A DNA stretch of 47,337 bases from Saprospiraceae bacterium (GTDB lineage: Bacteria; Bacteroidota; Bacteroidia; Chitinophagales; Saprospiraceae), in the NCBI GenBank assembly GCA_020631355.1, contig JAHDHL010000030.1, positions 13,030 through 60,366 on the forward strand, given 5' to 3'. This document shows positions 25,062-33,923 of the stretch, one piece after another; the first letter of the stretch is position 1, and every line of letters starts with the position of its first letter. The notes beneath the pieces are model-generated. The model saw nothing but the letters and a program-made list of their open reading frames with translations. It was not told the DNA's origin and did no database searches. Both the position numbers and the translations under genes were made by a program.

Positions 25062-26105
25062 ATGTCCATTGATTTTTCCAACGACCCACATCGAAGATTG
25101 AATATCCTAACAGGAGAATGGGTTCTGGTTTCGCCACATCGTACGAAACGTCCTTGGCAGGGCAAGGTCGAACAACTCCCAAGCGACCAAAGGCCTGATT
25201 ATGATCCTACCTGTTATCTATGTCCCGGAAACGAAAGGGCCGGCGGGGCCCAGAATCCGGAATATACCTCCACATATGTCTTCAAGAATGATTTTGCGGC
25301 CTTACTGGATGATTCCACTGAGGCCACATTCGACCAAGGACTCATGAAAGCCAAGGGCGAGACCGGGTTGTGCAAGGTGATCTGTTTTTCTCCGAATCAT
25401 TCCCTTACCATTCCCGAAATGGGAACTGAGGAATTGGGACAGGTGGTCGCCACATGGATTAAGGAATACCAGATTCTGGGTGCTATGGACCATATCAATC
25501 ATATTCAGATTTTTGAAAACAAGGGAGCGATGATGGGATGTAGTAATCCGCATCCACATGGTCAAATCTGGTCCCAATCTTCCATTCCTGAGGTAACAGC
25601 CAAAAAGACAAGTAACCAAGCAAAATATTATACCCAACATGGTAGGAGCATGTTGGGAGATTATCTTGAACAGGAATTGGAGAGCGGCGAACGAAAAGTA
25701 TGTGAAAACGAGCATTTCCTTGCCCTTGTTCCTTTCTGGGCTATCTGGCCTTATGAAACAATGATTCTTCCCAAAAGGCACATGCAACATATTGCACAGA
25801 TGAATGACCAGGAAAAGAAAGCGTTTGCCTCTATTCTCAAGGAACTCACCATTAGGATGGATAATATTTTCAATTGTTCCTTTCCTTATTCCTCCGGTAT
25901 CCATCAGGCTCCTACGGATGGCCAATCCCACGAGGCTTGGCATTGGCATATGAGTTTCTATCCTCCCCTACTCCGTTCGGCAACGGTCAAGAAATTCATG
26001 GTAGGATACGAGATGTTTGCCAATCCGCAACGGGACATATCCGCTGAACAAGCAGCCCAGCAACTCAGGAATGTTTCGAATGTACATTATAAGGTGAGAC
26101 ATTAG
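25062..26105 (+). CDS. galT: Galactose-1-phosphate uridylyltransferase
   Basis: Transfers UMP from UDP-glucose to galactose-1-phosphate, giving UDP-galactose and glucose-1-phosphate; the second Leloir step, matching the adjacent galactokinase. At 347 residues it is a full-length family I GalT (HIT superfamily). The active-site motif SNPHPHGQIW places the nucleophilic histidine at residue 166, the same number as in E. coli. C51 and C54 (CYLCPGN) correspond to the structural zinc ligands. The C-terminal domain includes HWHMSFYPPLLRS. It begins 12 bp after galK. No strong terminator is visible after it. Confidence 0.97.
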   Translation: MSIDFSNDPHRRLNILTGEWVLVSPHRTKRPWQGKVEQLPSDQRPDYDPTCYLCPGNERAGGAQNPEYTSTYVFKNDFAALLDDSTEATFDQGLMKAKGETGLCKVICFSPNHSLTIPEMGTEELGQVVATWIKEYQILGAMDHINHIQIFENKGAMMGCSNPHPHGQIWSQSSIPEVTAKKTSNQAKYYTQHGRSMLGDYLEQELESGERKVCENEHFLALVPFWAIWPYETMILPKRHMQHIAQMNDQEKKAFASILKELTIRMDNIFNCSFPYSSGIHQAPTDGQSHEAWHWHMSFYPPLLRSATVKKFMVGYEMFANPQRDISAEQAAQQLRNVSNVHYKVRH

Positions 26106-26267
26106 GATACTTGATAACACAATATCATTTGGCCTTATATCCAATCATCACGCATTTTGGAATCTTGCCATCTGAACCTTTCCATAAAGTACATGTTATG
26201 CTTTCCTTATTCTTTTGTGATGCCTTTGTGATAGTAAAAGGTGACTTTTGAATTAAAATATATAATC

Positions 26268-26975
26268 ATGAAGTACTGGATTTGTTCCTTAATGGCCATT
26301 TGTTTTCTATTCTCTGCATGCAGTCAGCAATCCAATGGAGTGAAACCTGATTCGGATGAAACGACACCTGTGAAGAAAACCATTAAGAATGGGACCCTTT
26401 CCATTTCGGAATATACGGAGGGGAAAGGATATGATATTTATGATGTGGCTACATTTGCAGGAGGATGTTTCTGGTGTACGGAAGCCTCTTTCGAATGTAT
26501 TAATGGTGTAGAGGATGTCATCAGTGGATATTCCGGTGGAGATGAGGAAAGACCTACATATTATCAGGTTGGTGATGGAAAAACAGGGCATACAGAAGCC
26601 ATACAGATTTATTATAATCCTGAAATCATCAGCTTTGAAACATTATTGGATATTCTTTTTGTGGCCCATGACCCTACACAGGTCAACAGGCAGGGACCGG
26701 ATGTCGGGGAAGAATACCGTTCTGCGATTTATTATCATAATGATGAACAGAAAAAAGCTGTTGCGACATTTTTCGAGGCACAGGCCAAGAATTTTTCAAA
26801 ACCCATTGCTACGGAAGTAGCAGCATTCAAGGAATTCTGGGTAGCGGAAGAATATCATCAGGATTATTATTGGCTGCATCCGGAAAATCCATATGTACAG
26901 AATGTGAGTGTGCCCAAGGTGAAGAAAGTCGAAAAGGCTTTCAAGGATTTGTTGAAGAAAGATTGTGGTAAATAG
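26268..26975 (+). CDS. msrA: Peptide methionine sulfoxide reductase MsrA, lipoprotein form
   Basis: Reduces S-methionine sulfoxide in proteins. The catalytic motif GGCFWC has the nucleophile at C67 and a second Cys at C70; C75 and C233 could also take part in resolving. Other family motifs are EVISGYSGG-like VISGYSGGDEE, GHTEA and HDPTQVNRQGPDVGEEYRSAIYY. An N-terminal lipoprotein signal MKYWICSLMAICFLFSAC puts the lipidated Cys at residue 18, so the enzyme is predicted to be in the periplasm or on the outer membrane, repairing envelope proteins. I chose ATG 26268 over a GTG 27 nt upstream because it gives a proper signal peptide. A strong terminator follows. Confidence 0.95.
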   Translation: MKYWICSLMAICFLFSACSQQSNGVKPDSDETTPVKKTIKNGTLSISEYTEGKGYDIYDVATFAGGCFWCTEASFECINGVEDVISGYSGGDEERPTYYQVGDGKTGHTEAIQIYYNPEIISFETLLDILFVAHDPTQVNRQGPDVGEEYRSAIYYHNDEQKKAVATFFEAQAKNFSKPIATEVAAFKEFWVAEEYHQDYYWLHPENPYVQNVSVPKVKKVEKAFKDLLKKDCGK

Positions 26976-26997
26976 GAATCCTCTCATCCTAATTTAG

Positions 26998-27038
26998 AAA
27001 TCCCGAATATCGGTTCGTACTGATATTCGGGATTTTTC
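26998..27038. terminator. Strong hairpin terminator between msrA and the metal-binding gene
   Basis: A perfect 14-bp stem (AAATCCCGAATATC, 26998-27011, with its complement at 27022-27035) with a 10-nt loop is followed by T-rich sequence on the plus strand. It sits between convergent genes and probably terminates msrA, and may serve the opposite gene as well. Confidence 0.85.
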
Positions 27039-27058
27039 ATCTATGAGGTTCCTTTCAC

Positions 27059-27370
27059 TTAATGGTCGTGCCCATCATGGTCGTGGCCGTGGTGGCTATG
27101 GTCTCCATGGTCATGACCCTCATGACTATGGTCGTGGCCCTCATGTGAATGGGATTCCTCAGCATGACCATGCTGGTCATTCTTGATGTAATCCATTTTG
27201 CATACGGGACATTTTCCGGGAGAATCAGAACCACTCTCCTTACAATGCATGGGGCAGATGTATTCCGAGGTATATTCTTTTCCGCTTTTATCTATCGCAG
27301 CATTCGAATTACAAGAAATAAGGGCCAATAGCGCAAAGCCCAAAAATCCCATTAATACTTTTACTTTCAT
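27059..27370 (-). CDS. Heavy-metal-binding-domain lipoprotein with His-rich tail
   Basis: A 103-residue protein. Residues 1-20 are a lipoprotein signal ending in ALISC (lipidated C20). The middle carries the CxxxH...CPxC metal-binding pattern YICPMHCKES...PGKCPVCKMDY of the heavy-metal-binding domain often found attached to CusB-type efflux adaptors. The last ~35 residues are a H/D/G/S tail with 16 histidines. It is probably an envelope-anchored chelator or sensor/buffer for Cu, Zn or Ni; which metal cannot be read from sequence. It is a stand-alone version, not fused to an efflux subunit, and no efflux genes are adjacent. Confidence 0.85.
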   Translation of the reverse strand: MKVKVLMGFLGFALLALISCNSNAAIDKSGKEYTSEYICPMHCKESGSDSPGKCPVCKMDYIKNDQHGHAEESHSHEGHDHSHEGHDHGDHSHHGHDHDGHDH

Positions 27371-27737
27371 GGTCGATGCATTTTTCGTTTTTACAAATCA
27401 ATTCCAACGAGCTGGCCCGGAATAAATCATATCACTCCAATAGAATCATCCAATACGCCACCCGATCAGATTCCTAATGAATCATTTATTCCAATTTAAT
27501 GAAATTATCCATCGATTCAAAATATGGGAAGCGCTACGATTCAGCTCTAAGTATAAATACGGATACATTCTACGTCTTTTCCCGGAGTTCATTTCTTATT
27601 TAATCCATTTACATTTATCGTAGCTTTTGCAAGTATATAAAAAAGGACAGCACTCCTTAAAAGTATTTTGAGAATTAATACCTATCATGCGAAATATCAT
27701 TCCACTATAACGATTGACTGATACAAATTCCTACATC
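27371..27737. other. Divergent intergenic region
   Basis: 367 bp between the leftward metal-binding gene and the rightward membrane-anchored protein gene. It must contain both promoters. TAGCTTTTG near 27620 is a near match to a -7 box but has the wrong spacing. I see no gene, RNA or strong hairpin in it. Confidence 0.5.
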
Positions 27738-28793
27738 ATGTTCAGAATCAAATTCATTCTTCCGCTTGTTCTCATTCTATTATGCTCCACCCAACTCTTA
27801 TCCAATACTGCGCAGCCTGGTATCTGGAATGCGGGAGGAATGGGTGGTTTCACCTTACTTTTTCCAGAGGATAGCCTTGCCTATCAGAAAATACAAATGC
27901 AGGAGGAAAAAATCAGCATACAACTCTACAAAGGATTTGCTGTGGTCAAAGGGGAATATTGGATGTATAATGAAACAGAACAGGATATCAGTATGCGGTC
28001 GGGTTACCCCATTGATGCATCTTACGAAACAGAAAAGAGAGGATACACCCTGACTGAAATGCACTTCGATACCTTGTATCAATTGCAGGTAAATATTGAT
28101 GGAAAAGCAGTAGAAAAAAATAAGATCCGATACGAAGCCCAAACCCTACATCCTAAGCTGGACTTAGGCCGCATCCAAACCTTTGGCTATGAGGATGAAG
28201 CCAAGTGGTATGTCTGGGACTGCACCTATAAGGCCAAAAGTACAACCAAGATAGAGGTGTATTTCATTCTAGAAACCAATAATGCTTCCATTTTGGAGGG
28301 ATATGACAAGAACTATCATAATGGTTTCATTTATGTGTTGGCAACCGGGGCCACTTGGAAGCCTCCCATTGGCAAGGGAAGTATTTCTGTGGAACTCAAG
28401 GACGGATTGGGCATTCGGGACATTCATGGTATTTCTCCCAATAGTATATTCCTATATGATGAAAAAAGGAATATACTCACATACCAGTTCACGAATCTGG
28501 AACCTACAAAAGAAGACAATATTGCCATTACCTATCATGAAAGAATGGATGACTTTGATTTTCCCAAGGTACTAGATTCAAGCGATGATTATTTCCGGGA
28601 AATAAATCAATTATCATCAAAGGATATTCGCTCGAATGATTTTGTCACCATGGAATTCGATTCTCCCTTTAGTGTTCCCGATAGGACTGCCATGACCCTA
28701 GGTGTAGTTCTTATTATTATGATTGGAATAGGAATTCTTTTATTGGTAGGAATATTCTTCATTATCAGAAAACTATTCAGGAAGTTAAAATAG
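27738..28793 (+). CDS. Secreted, C-terminally membrane-anchored protein (possibly DUF4424-like)
   Basis: 351 residues from ATG 27738; a TTG 24 nt upstream is rejected because the ATG directly precedes the signal peptide (MFRIKFILPLVLILLCSTQLL). The extracytoplasmic part has the pattern 'lipid-facing or exported beta-rich domain': IQLYKGFAVVKGEYWMYNET, then VYFILETNNASILEGY and a YHNGFIYVLATGATW block. It ends in one hydrophobic segment (LGVVLIIMIGIGILLLVGIFFII) and a basic tail (RKLFRKLK), so the domain sits outside with the C-terminus in the cytoplasm. The arrangement is reminiscent of DUF4424 proteins but I am not sure. Its end is 7 bp from a convergent gene. Confidence 0.75.
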   Translation: MFRIKFILPLVLILLCSTQLLSNTAQPGIWNAGGMGGFTLLFPEDSLAYQKIQMQEEKISIQLYKGFAVVKGEYWMYNETEQDISMRSGYPIDASYETEKRGYTLTEMHFDTLYQLQVNIDGKAVEKNKIRYEAQTLHPKLDLGRIQTFGYEDEAKWYVWDCTYKAKSTTKIEVYFILETNNASILEGYDKNYHNGFIYVLATGATWKPPIGKGSISVELKDGLGIRDIHGISPNSIFLYDEKRNILTYQFTNLEPTKEDNIAITYHERMDDFDFPKVLDSSDDYFREINQLSSKDIRSNDFVTMEFDSPFSVPDRTAMTLGVVLIIMIGIGILLLVGIFFIIRKLFRKLK

Positions 28794-28800
28794 CTTACGC

Positions 28801-29616
28801 TTAATCAACATCTGGGAATTGAATCAAATCCGTTGAGAACTCCAATTCGCTTGTTGTACTCCTCAATTCCATTTGCTCTATTATTCCGAATAATTTATTA
28901 ATTAGAATATTAACGGATTTCGTTTGGGGCGAATTGGTAACCAATCGAAAAATATTACCATCCTTATCTTCCAATTCGATATTAAAATATTGGATATCGG
29001 TTATTGCTTCCCAATATACGGGGTCCAAATCTTCCCAATCTATAGTATTCACCTGATTTGATACTAATTCCAATTGATTCGGATTCAACTCACCCATATA
29101 ATTCCCTATCCTTGTCGTATATCCATTTCCTTTGAATTTCACATGCCCCTCAAAATCCACTTCCAAGTCAAAAATCGGGCAGCCCCCATAGCAAGGCGAA
29201 CCGGAAATACTCAATCTTCTGAAATCATATCCATATATCGGATTCAACCTTATAAAATTCAATTCCTCGGTGTCCTCCGGGTTTCTTTTGTAATACTTGA
29301 TTAGTCTCAGGGTATCATTGACCAGATAATCTACTTCGTACCGTAATCCAACCGGATACTTTTTAATTCCCTTGCTTCTCATTACACTTATCGTATCGAC
29401 CAATAATGTTTTGTTATCATGAATTTCATAAGTCGCAAATTGTTTGATATAACTAGGTGCCCCTTGGGTCATCTGATCCTGATATATCATCATGATTTCC
29501 TCATCTTTATCCCCTATCCAATCTCCCTGTAATTCAATGGCAATACTTTCATATTCATCCGGATAACATCCTATGAATAAAAATACCATCAGACATAATT
29601 GAGTCCATAATTTCAT
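28801..29616 (-). CDS. DUF6438-like lipoprotein
   Basis: 271 residues with a lipoprotein signal ending FLFIGC (lipidated Cys about residue 17). The C-terminal half contains SGSPCYGGCPIFDLEVDFEGHVKFKGNGY, which matches the PCYGxCP(V/I)YxL pattern I associate with DUF6438, a domain of unknown function in Bacteroidota lipoproteins. The N-terminal half (ELQGDWIG...) resembles a lipocalin-like 'difference from reference' domain but weakly. The start codon is 4 bp after the stop of the upstream propeller gene, so the two are probably one transcript. Confidence 0.8.
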   Translation of the reverse strand: MKLWTQLCLMVFLFIGCYPDEYESIAIELQGDWIGDKDEEIMMIYQDQMTQGAPSYIKQFATYEIHDNKTLLVDTISVMRSKGIKKYPVGLRYEVDYLVNDTLRLIKYYKRNPEDTEELNFIRLNPIYGYDFRRLSISGSPCYGGCPIFDLEVDFEGHVKFKGNGYTTRIGNYMGELNPNQLELVSNQVNTIDWEDLDPVYWEAITDIQYFNIELEDKDGNIFRLVTNSPQTKSVNILINKLFGIIEQMELRSTTSELEFSTDLIQFPDVD

Positions 29617-29620
29617 CCTG

Positions 29621-31774
29621 TTAATTTACAACTAATCTTTTTACAGTTGTTTGTTTGTCTATCCTTAATTGTATCGTATATATTCCTTTTGGCCATTGTG
29701 AAACATCCAATCTATCCTGATGTAATCCGTTGGATAATCGGCCAAGGTTCTTTGTTCGGATGGCTTGTCCCAAGTTATTATAAATGAATAATTGTACAGC
29801 TGCATTTTCTTCCAAATCAAATTCTATCATGGCTTGGTCACTTGTCGGATTAGGATAAACCGTAAGTGGTACAATCGTTCCGATAATGGTATTCGACTGG
29901 GATGAGGTCATATCTGTTTCCAATGCAAAAGTACCAAATCTTGAATTTCCGAACCACAGCGTTCCCTCTCCATCAAAATCGATGACAGAACTAGACGAGG
30001 ACCCCATGGGTAATGCATCTATCGGTAGGTTCTCAATGGCACCATTCAATTCCGTTACGACGCCGAAGGTATGTGAAAAATACATTTTGCCACTGGCATC
30101 ACTTTCTATGGAATGAACATTAATATCATCTACGGAACCACTGATTCCAGCATAGGGATTCGTGAATGTTGTACCATCGAACCTAAAGGCTCCGAAACAA
30201 TCCGAGGGGACCCAAACATTTCCACTGGCATCAAAATGAAAATCACCACGGGTACTACAATCCAAGCCCGGATAATCCGCTTGACCGTATGAGGTCCAAT
30301 TCCCTGAGGAAGTCACACGCATCACCATATTCTGTTCACCCAATCCAATCCAAAGATTATCATTCGCATCCACTCCCATTCCTGAAATATAAGTATCGGG
30401 CAAAGGAGAATTCATCGCATTGTACTCATTGATTATTCCATTCTCAATCATATAAATCTGACTGAAGTTAGCAACCATTACATATATTTTCCCTTGGGAA
30501 TCCGAATACAGCCCACTACTATATCCCGTATCAAAGAACGTCCAATCCGAACCATCAAAATGATGGACTCCCAATGAGGATGTCAACCAGATATTATCAT
30601 CCGCCAAAACCCTGATGTCCAGATAATTTTCTATTACACTAGAATTCGGTGCGGGTAAGAATGACCAATTCCCATCCATATCCCTGACAGAGACATTCTC
30701 AAAGGATGCCGTGAGGAAATACATTTTCCCATTATCCCCGTGATGGACATCATAGGTATTGCTATATTCCAATGTGTGGGGAGCAATCAGTGTGGTCTGT
30801 ATATTCCCATTATCATTCACGGACAAGTGAATATTATTACTCATCCAACGACGACCATCCGCATCAATGTAAAAGAAATCCGTACGATTATTGAAAGCAG
30901 CAGCCTGTGCATCGGATTCTTGCTGCCAAGTATCATTGACCAATCTGAAAATACCATCCTGTTTTGTACTAAAATACAATTCCCCATTCATGTCTTCCGT
31001 GAATGCCCCTACTTCGGAACCATTAATTGGCAAGCCGAAACCGAGTTCGTCCCAAGTCTGGCCATTGTACCTTCCTATCTTGTCCAAATCCCCTGCGAAA
31101 TACAAATCACCTGTACTGTCGAATGAAATATAAGCCCCCAGATATCCTATCAGATTGGTTCCATCAGAAATATTGGTCCACGCTCCATTCGAGAATTTAA
31201 ATATATGATTAGCAGCCATGAATACATCCCCGGATTCATCAAGGGCCAAGTCCCATGTTGCGAAATAATCGGAACCGAATTCATCCTCATCATAGCGAAT
31301 CCAATCATTGGATTGACGATGGAATACACCCTCTGTCGTACCGAGCCACAAATCACCATTCTGTGCGAATTTCACGTCATATAAATTGATGGTATTAGGA
31401 TTATTCACCAAACTTTGCGGAACGGGTGTTTCCTCGAAATCATCCCCATCGAATTCAGCAACCCTTAGGTCATAGGTTCCAATCCATGTATTTCCATTCA
31501 AACCTTGACTTACGGTTTGGATATGATTGGATGGGAGATTAGAATTATAAGTATTGAAGAATGATGTTGCCAATGTCGTTTTATTGACCACCACCAAACC
31601 GATATCCGTAGCAAGGTGCAATTCATCACCCGTATCCACGAAATCATTAATCATTCGCTGGCTCTCATAGGACACCCATTCCTGTGCCTGAACATTCCCC
31701 AATACACCCAAGACCAACATTACCAAGCAGATATTCTTCATCATAATTCTTGTATTTATGTTCATTCTAATCAT
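29621..31774 (-). CDS. T9SS-secreted beta-propeller (Reg_prop-type) protein
   Basis: 717 residues. After a signal peptide (MMKNICLVMLVLGVLGNVQAQ) the body is built of two-component-regulator-propeller-like repeats: NTWIGTYDLRV, DLWLGTTEGVFH, NIWLTSSLGVHHFDG, NLWIGLGEQNM, TLWFGNSRFG. The last ~80 residues are a T9SS type A sorting domain (VYPNPTSDQAMIEF ... GLHQDRLDVSQWPKGIYTIQL ... KRLVVN), so the protein is exported across the outer membrane and released or anchored. The longest frame starts at 31774, but Met codons at 31744 or 31741 fit the signal peptide better. It lacks the histidine kinase normally attached to such propellers, so it is probably a binding or structural protein. It is co-transcribed with the DUF6438-like lipoprotein. 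Confidence 0.88.
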   Translation of the reverse strand: MIRMNINTRIMMKNICLVMLVLGVLGNVQAQEWVSYESQRMINDFVDTGDELHLATDIGLVVVNKTTLATSFFNTYNSNLPSNHIQTVSQGLNGNTWIGTYDLRVAEFDGDDFEETPVPQSLVNNPNTINLYDVKFAQNGDLWLGTTEGVFHRQSNDWIRYDEDEFGSDYFATWDLALDESGDVFMAANHIFKFSNGAWTNISDGTNLIGYLGAYISFDSTGDLYFAGDLDKIGRYNGQTWDELGFGLPINGSEVGAFTEDMNGELYFSTKQDGIFRLVNDTWQQESDAQAAAFNNRTDFFYIDADGRRWMSNNIHLSVNDNGNIQTTLIAPHTLEYSNTYDVHHGDNGKMYFLTASFENVSVRDMDGNWSFLPAPNSSVIENYLDIRVLADDNIWLTSSLGVHHFDGSDWTFFDTGYSSGLYSDSQGKIYVMVANFSQIYMIENGIINEYNAMNSPLPDTYISGMGVDANDNLWIGLGEQNMVMRVTSSGNWTSYGQADYPGLDCSTRGDFHFDASGNVWVPSDCFGAFRFDGTTFTNPYAGISGSVDDINVHSIESDASGKMYFSHTFGVVTELNGAIENLPIDALPMGSSSSSVIDFDGEGTLWFGNSRFGTFALETDMTSSQSNTIIGTIVPLTVYPNPTSDQAMIEFDLEENAAVQLFIYNNLGQAIRTKNLGRLSNGLHQDRLDVSQWPKGIYTIQLRIDKQTTVKRLVVN

Positions 31775-31825
31775 TTGGATAATATGCTAAACTGATACAG
31801 TCCCTTTTCGGGACATCCTTTACTT

Positions 31826-31856
31826 CAAATTTAAGGCTAAAATCAAGTTAGGACAA
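31826..31856 (-). promoter_or_regulatory. Putative promoter of the propeller-lipoprotein operon
   Basis: On the minus strand a TTG (31856-31854) is followed after 20 nt by TAAATTTG (31833-31826), an exact match to the Bacteroidota -7 consensus TAnnTTTG with near-consensus spacing. It lies 51 bp upstream of the longest start codon. Confidence 0.55.
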
Positions 31857-31962
31857 GTAGTAATACCGTTATAAATTAGGTTTCTATTTTACACTAAAAG
31901 AGCTCTATACTTAATTTAATCAAGTAATTAGATTACCTTTATTAAGTTTCTATAATGCTTCA

Positions 31963-33441
31963 ATGAAAATATCTTCCACAAATTTATACGATTTGGTACA
32001 TCGATTGACCAAATCGGAAAAAAGATACATCAAGGTACGGGCCGGATCGGGACAAAAGGATTATATACAACTCATGGATGCGCTACTTGCTCAAAAAACG
32101 TTTGATGAGGCACAACTGGCCCGTCAATACAAAGATGCCAACTTTGTTAGGCATTTAGCGGTCAACAAGCGGTATCTCTACGAACTCATTCTTCAGTCAC
32201 TCAGTCATTTTGGTGAGCAATCATTGGAAAACAAGGTTTGGGAAAGAATTTCTGCTGCACAGGTTCTGATTGAGAAAGGGTTGTATAAGGCGGCATTCAG
32301 TGAGTTGAAAAAAGGGCAGAAAATCGTAGAGCGATATGAGTTGTACGAATTGCAATTGATGATTAATAACGTAGAGAAAAAACTACTTTCTCTCAGGCAA
32401 TTCAAGAGTAAGGATGATAATGCCGTGCACCTGATTTTCAAGCAGGAGAATGAGAGTGTAAAACAACTTCAGAATAGCAATGATTATTGGTACCTTACCC
32501 AGCAGCTGGCCCAATTCCAGATGCGGTTCCAGAAAGTACAAACAACGGAACAACAGCAACATATCGAGGCCATCATCCAGAAACCCCAACTGAATGATAT
32601 TTCAATGGCTACCAACTTCAAGAGTCGGTTATTATTCTACCAGGCCAATTCCATTTACCAATTCATGCTGGGCGATGTCAAACAAGCCTATGAGGTGAAC
32701 AAAAAATTCCTCGATTTATTGGAAGCGCAGCCCCATTTCCTTAGGATTTACAAGGAAAGATACATGGGTACGCTGAACAATATCCTGATTGATAGTTTGG
32801 TCATGGGGAAATACGAGAGACTAGAGGAGGGACTGAATCGTTTGGCCCAACTCCCCACACAACCAGAGTTCAAGACCATCAAGAATATTGAGGCACGGGT
32901 TTTCAGGCAGCGATACCTTTTGCTACTGAATTGGTGCCTGAGGCAGAATGATTGGAAGAAGGCATTGGAATGGATTCCGGATATCGAAACGGGTTTGGCC
33001 AAGCATGGCAAGAAGATAGAAAAGCACCACAGAATCACATTCTATTACCTCATGGGATATATCCTATTCCAAAATGGCAAGTATGATAAGGCCATTAATT
33101 GGAACAATGAAATCATCAATACCCGCAAACAGGATGTGGTCAAGGAAATATTTTACTTTGCCCGCGTATTGAATGTACTGATTCATTACGAATTAGGGAA
33201 TTATACCCTTTTGGAATCCTTATTATCATCCACTCCCAAATATCTGAGGGCCCGAAGACCCATATATGCCACGGAAAAGGCATTGTTCCGTTATTTGGGT
33301 AAGGTACTCAACAGTGGAAACCGAAAGGAAAAGATGGCATTGGCCGAAGCATTCAGAGGTGAGCTTTCCGATTTGTCCCAGCTTCCTAAGGAGCAAAGGG
33401 TTTTCAATTATCTGGATCTCAGATTATGGATGGATATGTAG
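31963..33441 (+). CDS. Conserved Bacteroidota alpha-helical protein, function unknown
   Basis: 492 residues, no signal peptide or membrane segment, rich in Lys, Gln, Glu and Leu. The N-terminus LYDLVHRLTKSEKRYIKVRAG matches a pattern (SEKRY(F/I)K) I know from hypothetical Bacteroidota proteins. The rest consists of helix pairs resembling TPR repeats (YLMGYILFQNGKYDKAINWNNEI; KALEWIPDIETGL). It is probably a cytoplasmic helical scaffold, but no function can be assigned. The gene is monocistronic and convergent with the small hypothetical at 33448, 6 bp away. Confidence 0.8.
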   Translation: MKISSTNLYDLVHRLTKSEKRYIKVRAGSGQKDYIQLMDALLAQKTFDEAQLARQYKDANFVRHLAVNKRYLYELILQSLSHFGEQSLENKVWERISAAQVLIEKGLYKAAFSELKKGQKIVERYELYELQLMINNVEKKLLSLRQFKSKDDNAVHLIFKQENESVKQLQNSNDYWYLTQQLAQFQMRFQKVQTTEQQQHIEAIIQKPQLNDISMATNFKSRLLFYQANSIYQFMLGDVKQAYEVNKKFLDLLEAQPHFLRIYKERYMGTLNNILIDSLVMGKYERLEEGLNRLAQLPTQPEFKTIKNIEARVFRQRYLLLLNWCLRQNDWKKALEWIPDIETGLAKHGKKIEKHHRITFYYLMGYILFQNGKYDKAINWNNEIINTRKQDVVKEIFYFARVLNVLIHYELGNYTLLESLLSSTPKYLRARRPIYATEKALFRYLGKVLNSGNRKEKMALAEAFRGELSDLSQLPKEQRVFNYLDLRLWMDM

Positions 33442-33447
33442 GGATGA

Positions 33448-33837
33448 TTATTTCCCTCTTTCCATTTTTCGTTCCAAAAATCCATGAAAGCGAAGAAGAT
33501 GATCCTCGGCCTGTTCATTATAAATAATGAGATAAAGGGTCTTATTCTTCCTGCGATCCAAGGGAAACAGAATCTTGATAGGATTATGGCAATAACCATT
33601 ATCATCAAAAAGAAGAATCTGGCGGGTATTGGATACCGGGTGCCTGAAAAGGCGCAGTTCAGACACATCCTTGGGTAATGGAATATCCTCGTAGCCCTCT
33701 TCCTTGAGGAACTCCTTAATCATGTTATAGCTGGCTTCCAAGGAAACACCACTGAAGACTACGGTGTACTTGATACCATCGCTATCACCATCCTGATAAT
33801 TATCACCTGCTTTGGGAAAATCTTCTCTAATTGGCAT
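33448..33837 (-). CDS. Small hypothetical protein
   Basis: 129 residues, soluble, no signal peptide. An acidic-Gly rich N-terminus (GDNYQDGDSDGIKYTVVFSG) is followed by an alpha/beta-looking core (YNMIKEFLKEEGYEDIPLP...RQILLFDDNGYCHNPIKILFPL) and a basic C-terminus. I do not recognise the family. It could be a standalone product or the last gene of a leftward group; the 86 bp to the next leftward-transcribed gene's end hold no terminator that I can see. Confidence 0.65.
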   Translation of the reverse strand: MPIREDFPKAGDNYQDGDSDGIKYTVVFSGVSLEASYNMIKEFLKEEGYEDIPLPKDVSELRLFRHPVSNTRQILLFDDNGYCHNPIKILFPLDRRKNKTLYLIIYNEQAEDHLLRFHGFLERKMERGK

Positions 33838-33923
33838 TCGTAACTTAGGTTTAGATGTCGAACACTGGGCCCAGTCTCTGTTTGATTGTCACTCGTCCGT
33901 ATTGCTTGGCGCAAAAATACGAT

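Noticed and set aside
25302-25949. 215-codon minus-strand ORF opposite galT
   Set aside because: It is fully contained within the well-supported galT gene and has no recognisable domain.
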